DNA of 64,000 bases from assembly GCF_900590885.1 (NCBI RefSeq), contig NZ_UUON01000051.1, positions 62,001-126,000 on the forward strand, read 5' to 3'. Below, piece by piece: positions 9,183-18,467 of the stretch. Both the position numbers and the translations under genes were made by a program. Origin of the DNA: Pseudomonas viridiflava. Lineage in GTDB: Bacteria; Pseudomonadota; Gammaproteobacteria; Pseudomonadales; Pseudomonadaceae. The stretch's first letter is position 1. Each line of letters opens with the position of its first letter. The notes under the pieces were generated by a model that was not told the origin of the DNA, ran no database searches, and saw nothing but the letters and a program-made list of their open reading frames with translations.

Positions 9183-10790
9183 ATGACCGACCAGACTACC
9201 CGCCTGCCGATCCGCCGCGCCTTGATCAGCGTTTCCGACAAGACCGGCATCCTCGAATTTGCCCGGGAGCTGGAAGCCCTGGGCGTGGAAATCCTCTCCA
9301 CGGGCGGGACCTTCAAACTGCTGCAGGACAACGGCGTGGCCGCAGTGGAAGTGGCGGACTACACCGGTTTCGCAGAAATGATGGACGGTCGGGTCAAGAC
9401 CCTGCACCCGAAAATTCACGGCGGCATCCTTGGCCGTCGCGGTATCGACGACGCCATCATGACCGAGCACGGCATCAAGCCGATCGACCTGGTGGCCGTT
9501 AACCTCTACCCGTTCGAAGCCACCATCAACAAGCCAGGCTGCGACCTGCCGACCGCCATCGAAAACATCGATATCGGCGGCCCGACCATGGTTCGCTCGG
9601 CCGCCAAGAACCACAAAGACGTGGCCATCGTGGTTAACGCCAGCGACTACGCCCAAGTGCTGGAAAGCCTGAAAGCCGGCGGCCTGACCTACGCCCAGCG
9701 TTTTGACCTGATGCTCAAGGCGTTCGAACACACCGCCGCCTACGACGGCATGATCGCCAACTACATGGGCACCGTGAACCAGGCCGCCGAGATCCTCTCG
9801 ACCGAAGGCCGCAGCCAGTTCCCGCGCACCTTCAACAGCCAGTTCATCAAGGCCCAGGAAATGCGCTACGGCGAGAACCCGCACCAGAGCGCGGCGTTCT
9901 ACGTGGAAGCCAAGCCGGCCGAAGTCGGCATCGCCACTGTGACCCAGCTGCAAGGCAAGGAACTGTCCTACAACAACGTGGCCGACACCGACGCCGCGCT
10001 GGAATGTGTGAAGAGCTTCGTCAAGCCGGCCTGCGTGATCGTCAAGCACGCCAACCCGTGCGGCGTGGCCGTGAGCCCGGACGCTGAAGGCGGTATCCGC
10101 CAGGCCTACGAACTGGCCTACGCCACCGACACCGAATCCGCGTTCGGCGGCATCATTGCCTTCAACCGCGAGCTGGATGCTGAAACCGCCAAGGCCATCG
10201 TCGAGCGTCAGTTCGTCGAAGTGATCATCGCCCCAAGCGTGAGCGAAGAAGCGCGCGCCATTGTCGCCGCCAAGGCCAACGTGCGCCTGCTGGCCTGCGG
10301 CGAGTGGTCGGCTGACCGCGCCGCTGCCTGGGACTACAAGCGCGTCAACGGCGGCCTGCTGGTACAGAGCCGCGACATTGGCATGATCGGCAGCGAAGAC
10401 CTTAAAGTCGTGACCAAGCGCGCGCCGACCGAGCAAGAGATCAACGACCTGATCTTCGCCTGGAAAGTGGCCAAATACGTTAAATCCAACGCCATCGTCT
10501 ACGCCAAGAACCGCCAGACCATCGGTGTCGGCGCCGGCCAGATGAGCCGCGTGAACTCGGCGCGTATCGCCGCGATCAAGGCTGAGCACGCCGGTTTGCA
10601 GGTAGTGGGCTCGGTAATGGCTTCCGACGCGTTCTTCCCGTTCCGCGACGGCCTGGACAATGCCGCGAAAGCCGGCGTAACCGCCGTGATCCAGCCGGGT
10701 GGCTCGATGCGTGATGCCGAAGTGATTGCCGCCGCTGATGAAGCCGGTATCGCCATGGTCTTCACCGGCATGCGCCACTTCCGTCACTGA
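9183..10790 (+). CDS. purH: Bifunctional AICAR formyltransferase / IMP cyclohydrolase
   Basis: Last two steps of de novo IMP synthesis. 535 residues from ATG 9183 (MTDQTTRLPIRRALISVSDK), preceded by GGAAATTGAA; an ATG at 9171 would add four residues. The N-terminal MGS-like cyclohydrolase domain shows STGGTFKLL and DGRVKTLHPKIHGG. The C-terminal transformylase shows MRYGENPHQSAAFY, the catalytic KHANPCGVA and SDAFFPFRD. purD follows after a short REP hairpin, so the pair probably forms one purine unit, separate from fis because of the terminator between them. Confidence 0.98.
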   Translation: MTDQTTRLPIRRALISVSDKTGILEFARELEALGVEILSTGGTFKLLQDNGVAAVEVADYTGFAEMMDGRVKTLHPKIHGGILGRRGIDDAIMTEHGIKPIDLVAVNLYPFEATINKPGCDLPTAIENIDIGGPTMVRSAAKNHKDVAIVVNASDYAQVLESLKAGGLTYAQRFDLMLKAFEHTAAYDGMIANYMGTVNQAAEILSTEGRSQFPRTFNSQFIKAQEMRYGENPHQSAAFYVEAKPAEVGIATVTQLQGKELSYNNVADTDAALECVKSFVKPACVIVKHANPCGVAVSPDAEGGIRQAYELAYATDTESAFGGIIAFNRELDAETAKAIVERQFVEVIIAPSVSEEARAIVAAKANVRLLACGEWSADRAAAWDYKRVNGGLLVQSRDIGMIGSEDLKVVTKRAPTEQEINDLIFAWKVAKYVKSNAIVYAKNRQTIGVGAGQMSRVNSARIAAIKAEHAGLQVVGSVMASDAFFPFRDGLDNAAKAGVTAVIQPGGSMRDAEVIAAADEAGIAMVFTGMRHFRH

Positions 10791-10794
10791 TCAT

Positions 10795-10820
10795 GTGGGA
10801 GGGGGCTTGCCCCCTCCCAC
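10795..10820. repeat. Single-palindrome REP hairpin
   Basis: GTGGGAGGGGG-CTTG-CCCCCTCCCAC, an 11-bp perfect stem starting 5 bp after the purH stop and ending 44 bp before purD. It lies inside a likely purH-purD transcript, so it may attenuate or protect mRNA rather than end it. Confidence 0.85.
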
Positions 10821-10863
10821 CTAAAGCGCATCTGCGGCGTCTACAGAATTTGAGGTTTTTGAC

Positions 10864-12156
10864 ATGAATGTTTTGATCATTGGCAGCGGTGGCCGTGAAC
10901 ACGCCCTGGCCTGGAAAGTTGCCCAGGACCCACGCGTCCAGAAGGTTTTCGTCGCACCCGGCAACGCCGGCACCGCCATTGAAGCCAAGTGCGAGAACGT
11001 CGCCATCGACGTGCTGGCCCTTGAGCAACTGGCCGACTTTGCTGAAAAGAATGTGTCCCTGACCATCGTTGGCCCGGAAGTACCGCTGGTGGCCGGCGTC
11101 GTGGACCTGTTCCGCAGCCGTAACCTGGATTGCTTCGGCCCTACCGCCGGCGCGGCCCAGCTGGAAGGTTCGAAAGCCTTCACCAAGGATTTCCTGGCAC
11201 GCCACAAGATCCCGACTGCCGACTACCAGAACTTTACCGAGATCGAGCCGGCCCTGGCGTACCTGCGTGAAGTCGGTGCACCGATCGTGATCAAGGCCGA
11301 TGGCCTGGCGGCCGGTAAAGGCGTGATCGTCGCGATGACCCTGCAGGAAGCCGAAGACGCCGTGCGCGACATGCTCGCCGGCAATGCCTTTGGTGAAGCC
11401 GGTTCACGCGTGGTGATCGAGGAATTCCTCGACGGCGAAGAAGCCAGCTTTATCGTAATGGTCGACGGCAAGAACGTGCTGCCAATGGCCACCAGCCAGG
11501 ACCACAAACGCGTCGGCGACGCCGACACTGGCCCGAACACCGGCGGCATGGGTGCTTACTCCCCTGCCCCGGTGGTCACCGCTGACGTGCACAAGCGCGT
11601 AATGGACCTGGTGATCTGGCCGACCGTGCGCGGCATGGCCGACGAAGGCAACGTGTACACCGGTTTCCTGTACGCCGGCCTGATGATCGACAAAGCCGGC
11701 AACCCGAAAGTCATCGAGTTCAACTGCCGCTTCGGCGACCCGGAAACCCAACCAGTGATGCTGCGCTTGCAGTCGAGCCTGGTGCTGCTGGTGGAAGCCG
11801 CCTTGGCCCAGGCCCTGGACAAGGTGGAAGCGCAGTGGGATCCACGTCCGAGCGTCGGCATTGTACTGGCAGCCGGTGGTTACCCTGCCGACTACGCCAA
11901 GGGCGATGTGATTGAAGGCCTGGACGCTGCTGCTACGCTGGAAGGCAAGGTGTTCCATGCGGGCACCGCGCTCAAGGATGGCAAAGTTGTAACCGCAGGT
12001 GGCCGTGTCTTGTGCGCCACCGCAATGGGTGCCAGTGTCGACGCCGCGCAACAACAGGCCTACAAGCTGGCGGCAAAAATCGATTGGAAAGGTTGCTTCT
12101 ACCGCACCGACATTGGCTATCGCGCCATTGCCCGTGAGCGCGGCGAGAACCAGTAA
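10864..12156 (+). CDS. purD: Phosphoribosylamine-glycine ligase
   Basis: ATP-dependent joining of glycine to phosphoribosylamine, the second step of purine synthesis. 430 residues. The N-terminal MNVLIIGSGGREHALAWK, the ATP-grasp loop KADGLAAGKGVIVA, the DHKRVGDADTGPNTGGMGAY motif and the metal-binding EFNCRFGDPETQ are all present. Located after purH and before retS, as in P. aeruginosa. Confidence 0.98.
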   Translation: MNVLIIGSGGREHALAWKVAQDPRVQKVFVAPGNAGTAIEAKCENVAIDVLALEQLADFAEKNVSLTIVGPEVPLVAGVVDLFRSRNLDCFGPTAGAAQLEGSKAFTKDFLARHKIPTADYQNFTEIEPALAYLREVGAPIVIKADGLAAGKGVIVAMTLQEAEDAVRDMLAGNAFGEAGSRVVIEEFLDGEEASFIVMVDGKNVLPMATSQDHKRVGDADTGPNTGGMGAYSPAPVVTADVHKRVMDLVIWPTVRGMADEGNVYTGFLYAGLMIDKAGNPKVIEFNCRFGDPETQPVMLRLQSSLVLLVEAALAQALDKVEAQWDPRPSVGIVLAAGGYPADYAKGDVIEGLDAAATLEGKVFHAGTALKDGKVVTAGGRVLCATAMGASVDAAQQQAYKLAAKIDWKGCFYRTDIGYRAIARERGENQ

Positions 12157-12186
12157 GCCGTACAGCTGGAGCTATCCGTTCGGTTA

Positions 12187-12209
12187 GGCAAGGGCCTCTG
12201 GCCCTTGCC
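12187..12209 (+). terminator. Hairpin after purD
   Basis: Perfect 9-bp stem GGCAAGGGC / GCCCTTGCC with a CTCTG loop, 30 bp after purD. No T-run follows, so it may be a weak or factor-assisted terminator. Confidence 0.6.
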
Positions 12210-12269
12210 GTACTCATGCCTCCCCGCGCATAGTTAACCCCGTGCATCAACCTACGAAGGGATTTCGCC

Positions 12270-15041
12270 GTGCGCTGGCTCAGGATCGCCATAGGTTTCA
12301 CTGTCAGCCTGCTGACGCTGCTCTGCCTGTTCCCGGCCCAGGCTGCCGCGCAAGGCAGTGGCTGGGCAGTATTGCTTGATGAGCAGGCCGACCTGCAGCT
12401 GAGCGACATCCGTTCCTCGCGCTACACCAACCAATTCAGCCCCATCGAACTGGACCGCATTACCGCCGCGGAACCGGACGGTGCGTTGTGGGTACGTTTC
12501 AAGCTGCAGCCCGGCAAGCACGAACAGGTGCTCCGGGTATTTGCGCCGGATCTGTCGCACCTGAGCCTCTACGTGCTGGACGGCGACACACTGGTCGAAC
12601 AACAAAGCACCGGCACCCGCCAGCCCCAGGCGGAACGCCCGTTGCCCAGCAGTGATTTCATGCTGCCAATGCCCCAGAGCCAGAAGCCCCTTGAGGTCTA
12701 CCTGCGCCTGGTCTCCGAACACGAACTGCGCCCCTACATCACTCTGGAACCGGCCGTGCTCGCGGCCGCCGACCAGACCCAGACGCTGATCTACGGCCTG
12801 CTGTTCGGCTGCCTGCTGATGCTGATCCTGCACAACATCACGCGCTTCGCCTACCACCGCTCGCGCAGCAGCCTGTGGTTGGCGGCCTGCGAAATCCTGT
12901 TGATGCTCAGCCTGTTGCTGTTGCTCAACCTGGCGGGACCCTGGCTGCCGAACTGGCATGCGATCCAGACCCCGGGCGCCTACCTCGCGCTGCTGCTGAC
13001 CGCACCCTGCGGGCTGATGTATGCCTACCGTTTCTTCATGCCCCTGGGCCCGCACCCGCTGAACAAGCTGTTGATGGGCGACCTCCTGTTTATCGTGCTC
13101 TGCGGCTTGTTGCTGCTATTCGTCAACACCCTGCCGCTGAACATCATCACCTACGCCCTGGTGGCCCTGGCCGGCTTGAGCATGCTGTTCGTCTCGGCGT
13201 GCCACTGGCAAAAAGGCTACCGGCCGGCGCGCCTGTTCGTGGCGGCGATGGTGGTGTTCAACATCGGCACGTTGATCATCCTCCCGGCCCTGCTGGGGCT
13301 GACGATGGTGTCGCCGCAAGGCTTGATCATCACCCTGCTGGCCTTTATCTGCCTCAGTGGCCTGTTGATGAGCCTGGCCCTGGGCGAGCGCCAGCGCGCG
13401 ATTGTCGAGGCGCGCTTCAGCCTCAGCCGCGACCTGGCGGCCAGCAATGCCGAGATCGCGGCCAAGGCCGAGTTCCTGGCCAAGATCAGCCATGAAATCC
13501 GTACGCCCATGAACGGCGTGCTGGGCATGACCGAGCTGCTGCTGGGTACGCCGCTGTCGGTGAAACAGCGCGACTACGTGCAAACCATCCACAGCGCCGG
13601 CAACGAACTGCTCACGCTGATCAACGAGATTCTCGACATCTCCAAGCTGGAGTCCGGGCAGATCGAACTGGACGACGTGCAGTTCGACCTCAATGCGCTG
13701 ATCGACGACTGCCTGAGCATCTTCCGCGCCAAGGCCGAGCAACAGAACGTCGAGTTGATCAGCTTTATCCAGCCCCAGGTGCCGCGCGTGATCAGCGGCG
13801 ACCCGACGCGCCTGCGCCAGGCGATGTTGAGCCTGCTGGAAAACGCCCTGAAAAAAACCGATGAAGGCGAAGTGCTGATCGTGGTTGCGCTGGACGACCG
13901 CAGCACCCAGCCGCGCCTGCGCATTGCGGTTCAAGACAGCGGCCTGCCGATGGAAGCCGCCGAGCGCGACGCGCTGCTGCACAGCGAACTGCACAGCAAG
14001 AACTTCCTCTCGGCCACCCGCTTGAGCGGCCACCTGGGCCTGGTCATCGCCCGCCAGTTGATCCTGTTGATGAACGGCGAGTTCGGCATCAAGAGCGGCG
14101 CCCACCAGGGCAGCACGCTATGGCTGACCCTGCCACTGGACCCGGAACGCCTGGAGCACCCCACCTCCGACCTCGACGGCCCGCTCAAGGACGCCCGCGT
14201 GCTGGTGGTGGACGACAACGACACCTGCCGCAAAGTGCTGGTGCAGCAATGCAGCGCCTGGGGCCTCAACGTCAGCGCCGTGCCTTCGGGCAAGGAAGCC
14301 CTGGCGCTGCTGCGTACCAAGGCGCACCTGCGCGATTATTTCGACGTGGTCTTGCTGGACCAGAACATGCCCGGCATGACCGGCATGCAACTGGCGGCCA
14401 AGATCAAGGAAGACCCGAGCCTGAACCACGACATCTTGTTGATCATGCTCACCGGCATCAGCAATGCGCCGAGCAAGATCATCGCGCGTAACTGCGGGAT
14501 CAAACGCATCCTGGCCAAGCCGGTGGCGGGCTACACGCTCAAGACCACCCTGGCCGACGAACTGGCCCAGCGCAGCAAAGGTAACGTACTGCCCCGCGTG
14601 GTGCCCAGCACGCCGGCGGCCATCACCGTGCCGAGCGACTTCCGCATCCTGGTGGCCGAAGACAACAGCATTTCCACCAAAGTGATCCGTGGCATGCTCG
14701 GCAAGCTCAACCTCAACCCGGACACCGCCAGCAATGGCGAGGAGGCGCTGGAGGCGATGAAGGCCCAGCGCTATGACCTGGTGTTGATGGACTGCGAGAT
14801 GCCGATCCTCGATGGCTTCTCTGCCACCCAGCAACTGCGCGCGTGGGAAGTCAGCCACCAACGCATTCGCACGCCGGTGGTGGCGCTGACGGCGCATATT
14901 CTTTCGGAACACAAAGAGCGCGCACGCCAGGCGGGGATGGACGGGCACATGGCCAAGCCGGTGGAGTTGTCGCAGTTGCGTGAGCTGGTGGAGTTCTGGG
15001 TGGCGCAGCGCCAGCAGCGCCCGGAACACGCCCCGTCCTGA
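12270..15041 (+). CDS. retS: Hybrid sensor kinase RetS
   Basis: Inner-membrane hybrid sensor that in P. aeruginosa blocks GacS and so sets the balance between acute and sessile life styles through RsmY/RsmZ. A GTG start behind AAGGGA gives 923 residues. In order: signal sequence; periplasmic 7TMR-DISMED2 sensor (about 30-165); seven-helix 7TMR-DISM membrane part (about 172-370); HisKA with the H-box KISHEIRTPMNG (His408); an ATPase-like domain; receiver 1 (VLVVDDND ... LLDQNMPGM); receiver 2 (ILVAEDNS ... LMDCEMPILDG). The ATPase keeps the N-box asparagine (LLENALKKT), but the G1 box reads DSGLPM instead of DxGxG, as expected for a kinase acting mainly by binding GacS. Synteny after purD supports the name. 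Confidence 0.93.
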   Translation: MRWLRIAIGFTVSLLTLLCLFPAQAAAQGSGWAVLLDEQADLQLSDIRSSRYTNQFSPIELDRITAAEPDGALWVRFKLQPGKHEQVLRVFAPDLSHLSLYVLDGDTLVEQQSTGTRQPQAERPLPSSDFMLPMPQSQKPLEVYLRLVSEHELRPYITLEPAVLAAADQTQTLIYGLLFGCLLMLILHNITRFAYHRSRSSLWLAACEILLMLSLLLLLNLAGPWLPNWHAIQTPGAYLALLLTAPCGLMYAYRFFMPLGPHPLNKLLMGDLLFIVLCGLLLLFVNTLPLNIITYALVALAGLSMLFVSACHWQKGYRPARLFVAAMVVFNIGTLIILPALLGLTMVSPQGLIITLLAFICLSGLLMSLALGERQRAIVEARFSLSRDLAASNAEIAAKAEFLAKISHEIRTPMNGVLGMTELLLGTPLSVKQRDYVQTIHSAGNELLTLINEILDISKLESGQIELDDVQFDLNALIDDCLSIFRAKAEQQNVELISFIQPQVPRVISGDPTRLRQAMLSLLENALKKTDEGEVLIVVALDDRSTQPRLRIAVQDSGLPMEAAERDALLHSELHSKNFLSATRLSGHLGLVIARQLILLMNGEFGIKSGAHQGSTLWLTLPLDPERLEHPTSDLDGPLKDARVLVVDDNDTCRKVLVQQCSAWGLNVSAVPSGKEALALLRTKAHLRDYFDVVLLDQNMPGMTGMQLAAKIKEDPSLNHDILLIMLTGISNAPSKIIARNCGIKRILAKPVAGYTLKTTLADELAQRSKGNVLPRVVPSTPAAITVPSDFRILVAEDNSISTKVIRGMLGKLNLNPDTASNGEEALEAMKAQRYDLVLMDCEMPILDGFSATQQLRAWEVSHQRIRTPVVALTAHILSEHKERARQAGMDGHMAKPVELSQLRELVEFWVAQRQQRPEHAPS

Positions 15042-15057
15042 CCTTGAAATACAATCA

Positions 15058-15166
15058 AATGTGGGAGGGGCGGTGCGACGATTCGACTTGCCCCCGATAG
15101 CGGTGTATCAGCCAGCACATCTGTCACTGACCCACTGCAATAGGGGGCAAGCCCCCTCCCACATTT
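15058..15166. repeat. REPIN with an expanded left core
   Basis: Two inverted REP units between retS and marC. The right unit is normal (GGGGGCAAGCCCCCTCCCACATTT). In the left unit the core base between GTGGGAGGGG and CTTGCCCCC is replaced by 16 bp (CGGTGCGACGATTCGA), so the usual stem is interrupted. Confidence 0.8.
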
Positions 15167-15221
15167 ACTCTCTGTCGCCTGATAGACTCTCACCACTTTT
15201 TCCGCCCGCGAGCCGCCCCTC

Positions 15222-15818
15222 ATGCTCCACGTGTTATTCAGCGTTTACCTGAAGATGCTGGTGCTCTACAGCCCATTCTTTGTGCTGTCCTGCTTTATCA
15301 GCCTGACCCGTGGTTATTCCAGCAAGGAACGTCGCCGCCTGGCCTGGAAAGTCGCGCTGGCCACCCTGGTATCGAGCGTGTTGCTGTACCTGTTCGGCCG
15401 GGTGATTTTCAGTGTGTTCGGCATCACCGTGGATGCCTTCCGCATCGGCGCCGGCAGTGTGCTGTTTATTTCCGCCCTGGGCATGGCCCAAGGCAAGTCG
15501 GCGGTACAGACCGACAACGTGCAGCAGGACGTGACCATCGTGCCGCTGACCATCCCCCTCACCGTCGGCCCCGGCACCATCGGCGCGCTGCTGGTGATGG
15601 GCGTGAGCCAGCCGCATTGGGATGACAAGCTCACCGCCATACTCAGCATCGCCCTGGCCAGCCTCACGGTCGGCGTGGTGCTGTACCTGTCCAACCGCAT
15701 CGAACGCATTCTCGGCGACCAGGGCTTGCAGATTGTCAGCCGGTTGATGGGCTTGTTCGTGTGCGCCCTCGCCGCGCAAATCATCTTTACCGGCGTGCGC
15801 GGTTATCTGGTGCCCTAG
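15222..15818 (+). CDS. MarC family integral membrane protein
   Basis: 198 residues, almost entirely hydrophobic, with about six membrane helices and the family segment PLTIPLTVGPGTIGALLV in the middle. MarC/UPF0056 proteins were once linked to multiple antibiotic resistance, but that role was not upheld and the substrate is unknown. The ATG at 15222 follows a REPIN. Its TAG stop overlaps the stop of the convergent gene in the shared tetramer CTAG. Confidence 0.88.
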   Translation: MLHVLFSVYLKMLVLYSPFFVLSCFISLTRGYSSKERRRLAWKVALATLVSSVLLYLFGRVIFSVFGITVDAFRIGAGSVLFISALGMAQGKSAVQTDNVQQDVTIVPLTIPLTVGPGTIGALLVMGVSQPHWDDKLTAILSIALASLTVGVVLYLSNRIERILGDQGLQIVSRLMGLFVCALAAQIIFTGVRGYLVP

Positions 15819-16594
15819 ATCCGGTATTTGGCGATCGCCAGTTGCACCTTGTCGCCCGCGCTTTCGCGCATCAGTTGAATGGTTTTTTCATTCACCACCG
15901 AGGTATTCAGCACCAGGCAGGTCTGCCCGCTGAAAGCCTCGAATGACGAACTGTCCCACTCCAGAAACGGCAGCCCCACCTGTTTGCCCACACCGTGTGA
16001 GCTGTAAGTCACCAGCACCATGGTCACTTCGCCCGCGCTTTCGGCGCAGGAGGCCAGGCCAAAGTCACCGCCCTGGTGCACCGTGCTGTTGCGCTTGAAC
16101 AGCTCGAATGAAGCCGGGTGCTGCTTCATCGCCTCCAGTGCGTCCGCCGCCAGCTTGGGCAATGCGCCCAGCAACGGCCCGACCAGCGAACTCGACGCCA
16201 GCATGGCGGCAATGATGTTCAGCGCCGCCAACTGCACGGTCAGGCCCTTGCCCGAATGCTTGACCCGTTCGAAGCGGCTGCGCACCGGCAGCCAGCCCAG
16301 GCTGATCATCACCTTGATAAATTCCGCGTACCACGCCTCCGTGCCGCGCTGTACCTGCAACACATCGCTGACATAACTGCTGGCCAGCAGGTAGCTCTTG
16401 CGGATGTACTCGCGGTTCAGGGCGGACATCCCCTCGATAAACGCGATCACACCGTTGTTCACCACCGCCGCATTACACTCATCCTCGGTGCCCAGCGGCA
16501 CAGCAGGGGGCGCGCCCGGCCCCCCCGGCAGCTTGTAGGCGGCAATCAACTTGCGCCTTTTGGCACCCATGATCCTTTTGTGATGTCGCTCCAT
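15815..16594 (-). CDS. Uncharacterised protein
   Basis: 259 residues from ATG 16594, which has a good ribosome binding site (GGAGAGCAGAA before it); a GTG at 16618 is less likely. I do not recognise the family. There is no signal peptide. The N-terminus is very basic (MERHHKRIMGAKRRK). A mid-region of alternating hydrophobic and charged helices includes LTVQLAALNIIAAMLASSSLVGPLLGAL written in two overlapping stretches at about residues 128-155, possibly a membrane-active hairpin. The last 90 residues look beta-rich (EVTMVLVTYSS, TCLVLNTSVVNEK). It stands alone between convergent marC and the end of the cob operon. Confidence 0.65.
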   Translation of the reverse strand: MERHHKRIMGAKRRKLIAAYKLPGGPGAPPAVPLGTEDECNAAVVNNGVIAFIEGMSALNREYIRKSYLLASSYVSDVLQVQRGTEAWYAEFIKVMISLGWLPVRSRFERVKHSGKGLTVQLAALNIIAAMLASSSLVGPLLGALPKLAADALEAMKQHPASFELFKRNSTVHQGGDFGLASCAESAGEVTMVLVTYSSHGVGKQVGLPFLEWDSSSFEAFSGQTCLVLNTSVVNEKTIQLMRESAGDKVQLAIAKYRI

Positions 16595-16753
16595 TTCTGC
16601 TCTCCACAACCACCCCACATGGGGCTCACCCCCACACTAGTGCGTGGCCGGTGGGCTTTCCAGACGACAAACATCGCTTGGTCCGCCACCCGAAAAAGCC
16701 ACGCCCAGCAATCACGCGGCGTACCTGTGCACCTTCCGTTATTCAGCGCTGAA

Positions 16754-16808
16754 AAAAGAAAAAGCTCCGAACAACCGCAGGTTTTCACCCTGTGTCATTC
16801 GGAGCTTT
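16754..16808 (-). terminator. Terminator of the cobGHIJ operon
   Basis: Inverted repeat AAAGCTCCGAA / TTCGGAGCTTT with an inner CAGG/CCTG hairpin in the loop. On the minus strand it lies 22 bp after cobJ and is followed by a T-rich tract (TTTTTCTTTTTT on that strand), the usual shape of an intrinsic terminator. Confidence 0.85.
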
Positions 16809-16829
16809 CTGGCGCATGGCAGGCCGTTT

Positions 16830-18467
16830 TCAGGAGGCCGGTTTTTCGCCGTACCAGCGTGGCGTGTACACCCAGTCGCCACCACCGGCGCGCGGAAACA
16901 CGCAGGTGGTGGACGAGCCGATCAGCACCATGGTGCGCATGTCCACCTGCTCCGGCGTCAGTTGCCCCAGCGTGGTGACGCGCAGGGTCTGGCCCGGGCG
17001 ACCGATATCACGCCCCAGCACCACCGGCGTTTGCGCCGTGCGATGCAACGCAACGATCTCCAGCGCGCGCCCCAGTTGCCATGGCCGCGAGCGGGAGATC
17101 GGGTTGTAGAACGCCAGCGCCAGGTCGGCCTGGGACGCGAGGTCCAGGCGCTTTTCGATGATCGACCAGGGCTTGAGGTTGTCCGACAGCGACATCACGC
17201 AAAAGTCATGACCCAACGGCGCGCCCGCCTGGGCGGCGGTGGCCAGCGAGGCCGAGACGCCCGGCAGGATTTCCAGGTCGACCTGGTGCCAGGCCGGGTC
17301 GCTGGACTCATGCAATGCCTCGATGACCGCCGCCGCCATGGCGAACACACCAGGGTCGCCGGAGGACACCACCACCACTGAACGCCCAAGGGCGGCCAGC
17401 TCGAAGGCGTGGCGGGCACGCTGCATTTCTTCGCGATTGTCGGTGCAGTGCTGCACTTGATCGTCGCGGAACGGCCCGGCCATGCGCACATAGGTTTCGT
17501 AACCCAGCACATCGGTGCAGCGCGCCAGTTCGGCTTTCACCGCCGGCACCATCAGCTCGGCGGCGCCAGGGCCCAGGCCGATCACGGCGAGACGGCCACG
17601 GGCGCGGCCAACCTGCGCCAGGTCCAAGGGCTGCTCGGCGACGCTGATAGAGATATCGGCATCTTGCTCGACGTTGCCAAACCGCAGCGGCACACCCAGC
17701 TCCAATGCGGCTTCATGCAACGAGGATTCGGCCATCTGCGTATCGCTGGCCTTCAGGCAGGCCAGGGATTGCAACGCGATCCCCGCGTCGTGCAAGGCCG
17801 TGCGTACACGCTCGGCCAAATCTGCGCCCGGCTTGCAGGTCACGCACACCGTCTGCGGGTAAATCAGCAATTCGTTGGCCGCAGGCTTGCGCTCGGCGCT
17901 GCCCACATGGATCGCCAGGCGCGCCTGCTGATCCTGCGGCAAGTTGGCCTGCTCCAGCCAAGGCGCCGCGCCTTCGATGCGCACGCTTTCGCCGGCCAGC
18001 AGGTCCGAGACAAAGCGCTTGCCCAGTTCCAGGTCGCCCAGTTGATAACCGGCAGGCGGGTTGAGCAGGCAGGTACCGAAACGCAGCTCGCCACTGGTGG
18101 TGATCGCCGCCGCCACATGCAGTGCGGCCGCAATCTCGCGCGCCATCACGTTCACGCCGCCCAGGCCACCGAGCAAGGGCACCACGGCGCTGCCGTCTTC
18201 CGCCACGGCCAGCACGGCGGGTTCTTCGCCCTTCTCCAGCAGCAACGGCGCCAGGGTGCGGATGATGATGCCGGCGGCGCACAGGGCAATCAGCGGCGTG
18301 CCTTGCTGGTACAGCTGGCGCAGGGTCGTGCCGAATTCACTATAGCTCTGGTCGGCGCCTTCAACGCGCCCGGCCAGGCCGTGGATCAATGCGCCAGGGT
18401 AAACCTGTTGGATTTTGCGCGCGGTGGCCAGGCTGCCCTGGCCCAGGATCACGATTGCCGGTGTCAT
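16830..18467 (-). CDS. cobJ: CbiG-CobJ fusion: precorrin-3B C17-methyltransferase
   Basis: 545 residues. The N-terminal 280 or so resemble CbiG (MTPAIVILGQGSLATARKIQQ, then GGLGGVNVMAREIAAAL); the C-terminal half is a tetrapyrrole SAM methyltransferase (GLGPGAAELMVPAVKAEL, VVSSGDPGVFAMA, LAFYNPISRSRPWQL). CobJ contracts the corrin ring by methylating C17; CbiG opens the lactone in the anaerobic route, so its role beside an aerobic CobG is unclear, though such fusions are known in pseudomonads. Start ATG 18467 overlaps the cobI stop (ATGA). Last gene of the cobG-H-I-J operon, followed by a terminator. Confidence 0.93.
   Translation of the reverse strand: MTPAIVILGQGSLATARKIQQVYPGALIHGLAGRVEGADQSYSEFGTTLRQLYQQGTPLIALCAAGIIIRTLAPLLLEKGEEPAVLAVAEDGSAVVPLLGGLGGVNVMAREIAAALHVAAAITTSGELRFGTCLLNPPAGYQLGDLELGKRFVSDLLAGESVRIEGAAPWLEQANLPQDQQARLAIHVGSAERKPAANELLIYPQTVCVTCKPGADLAERVRTALHDAGIALQSLACLKASDTQMAESSLHEAALELGVPLRFGNVEQDADISISVAEQPLDLAQVGRARGRLAVIGLGPGAAELMVPAVKAELARCTDVLGYETYVRMAGPFRDDQVQHCTDNREEMQRARHAFELAALGRSVVVVSSGDPGVFAMAAAVIEALHESSDPAWHQVDLEILPGVSASLATAAQAGAPLGHDFCVMSLSDNLKPWSIIEKRLDLASQADLALAFYNPISRSRPWQLGRALEIVALHRTAQTPVVLGRDIGRPGQTLRVTTLGQLTPEQVDMRTMVLIGSSTTCVFPRAGGGDWVYTPRWYGEKPAS

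Noticed and set aside
8802..10787. Long open frame antisense to purH (661 codons)
   Set aside because: It runs exactly opposite a fully conserved purine gene. Its translation is rich in His, Val and Gly without domain motifs, the usual artefact of the mirror frame in GC-rich DNA.
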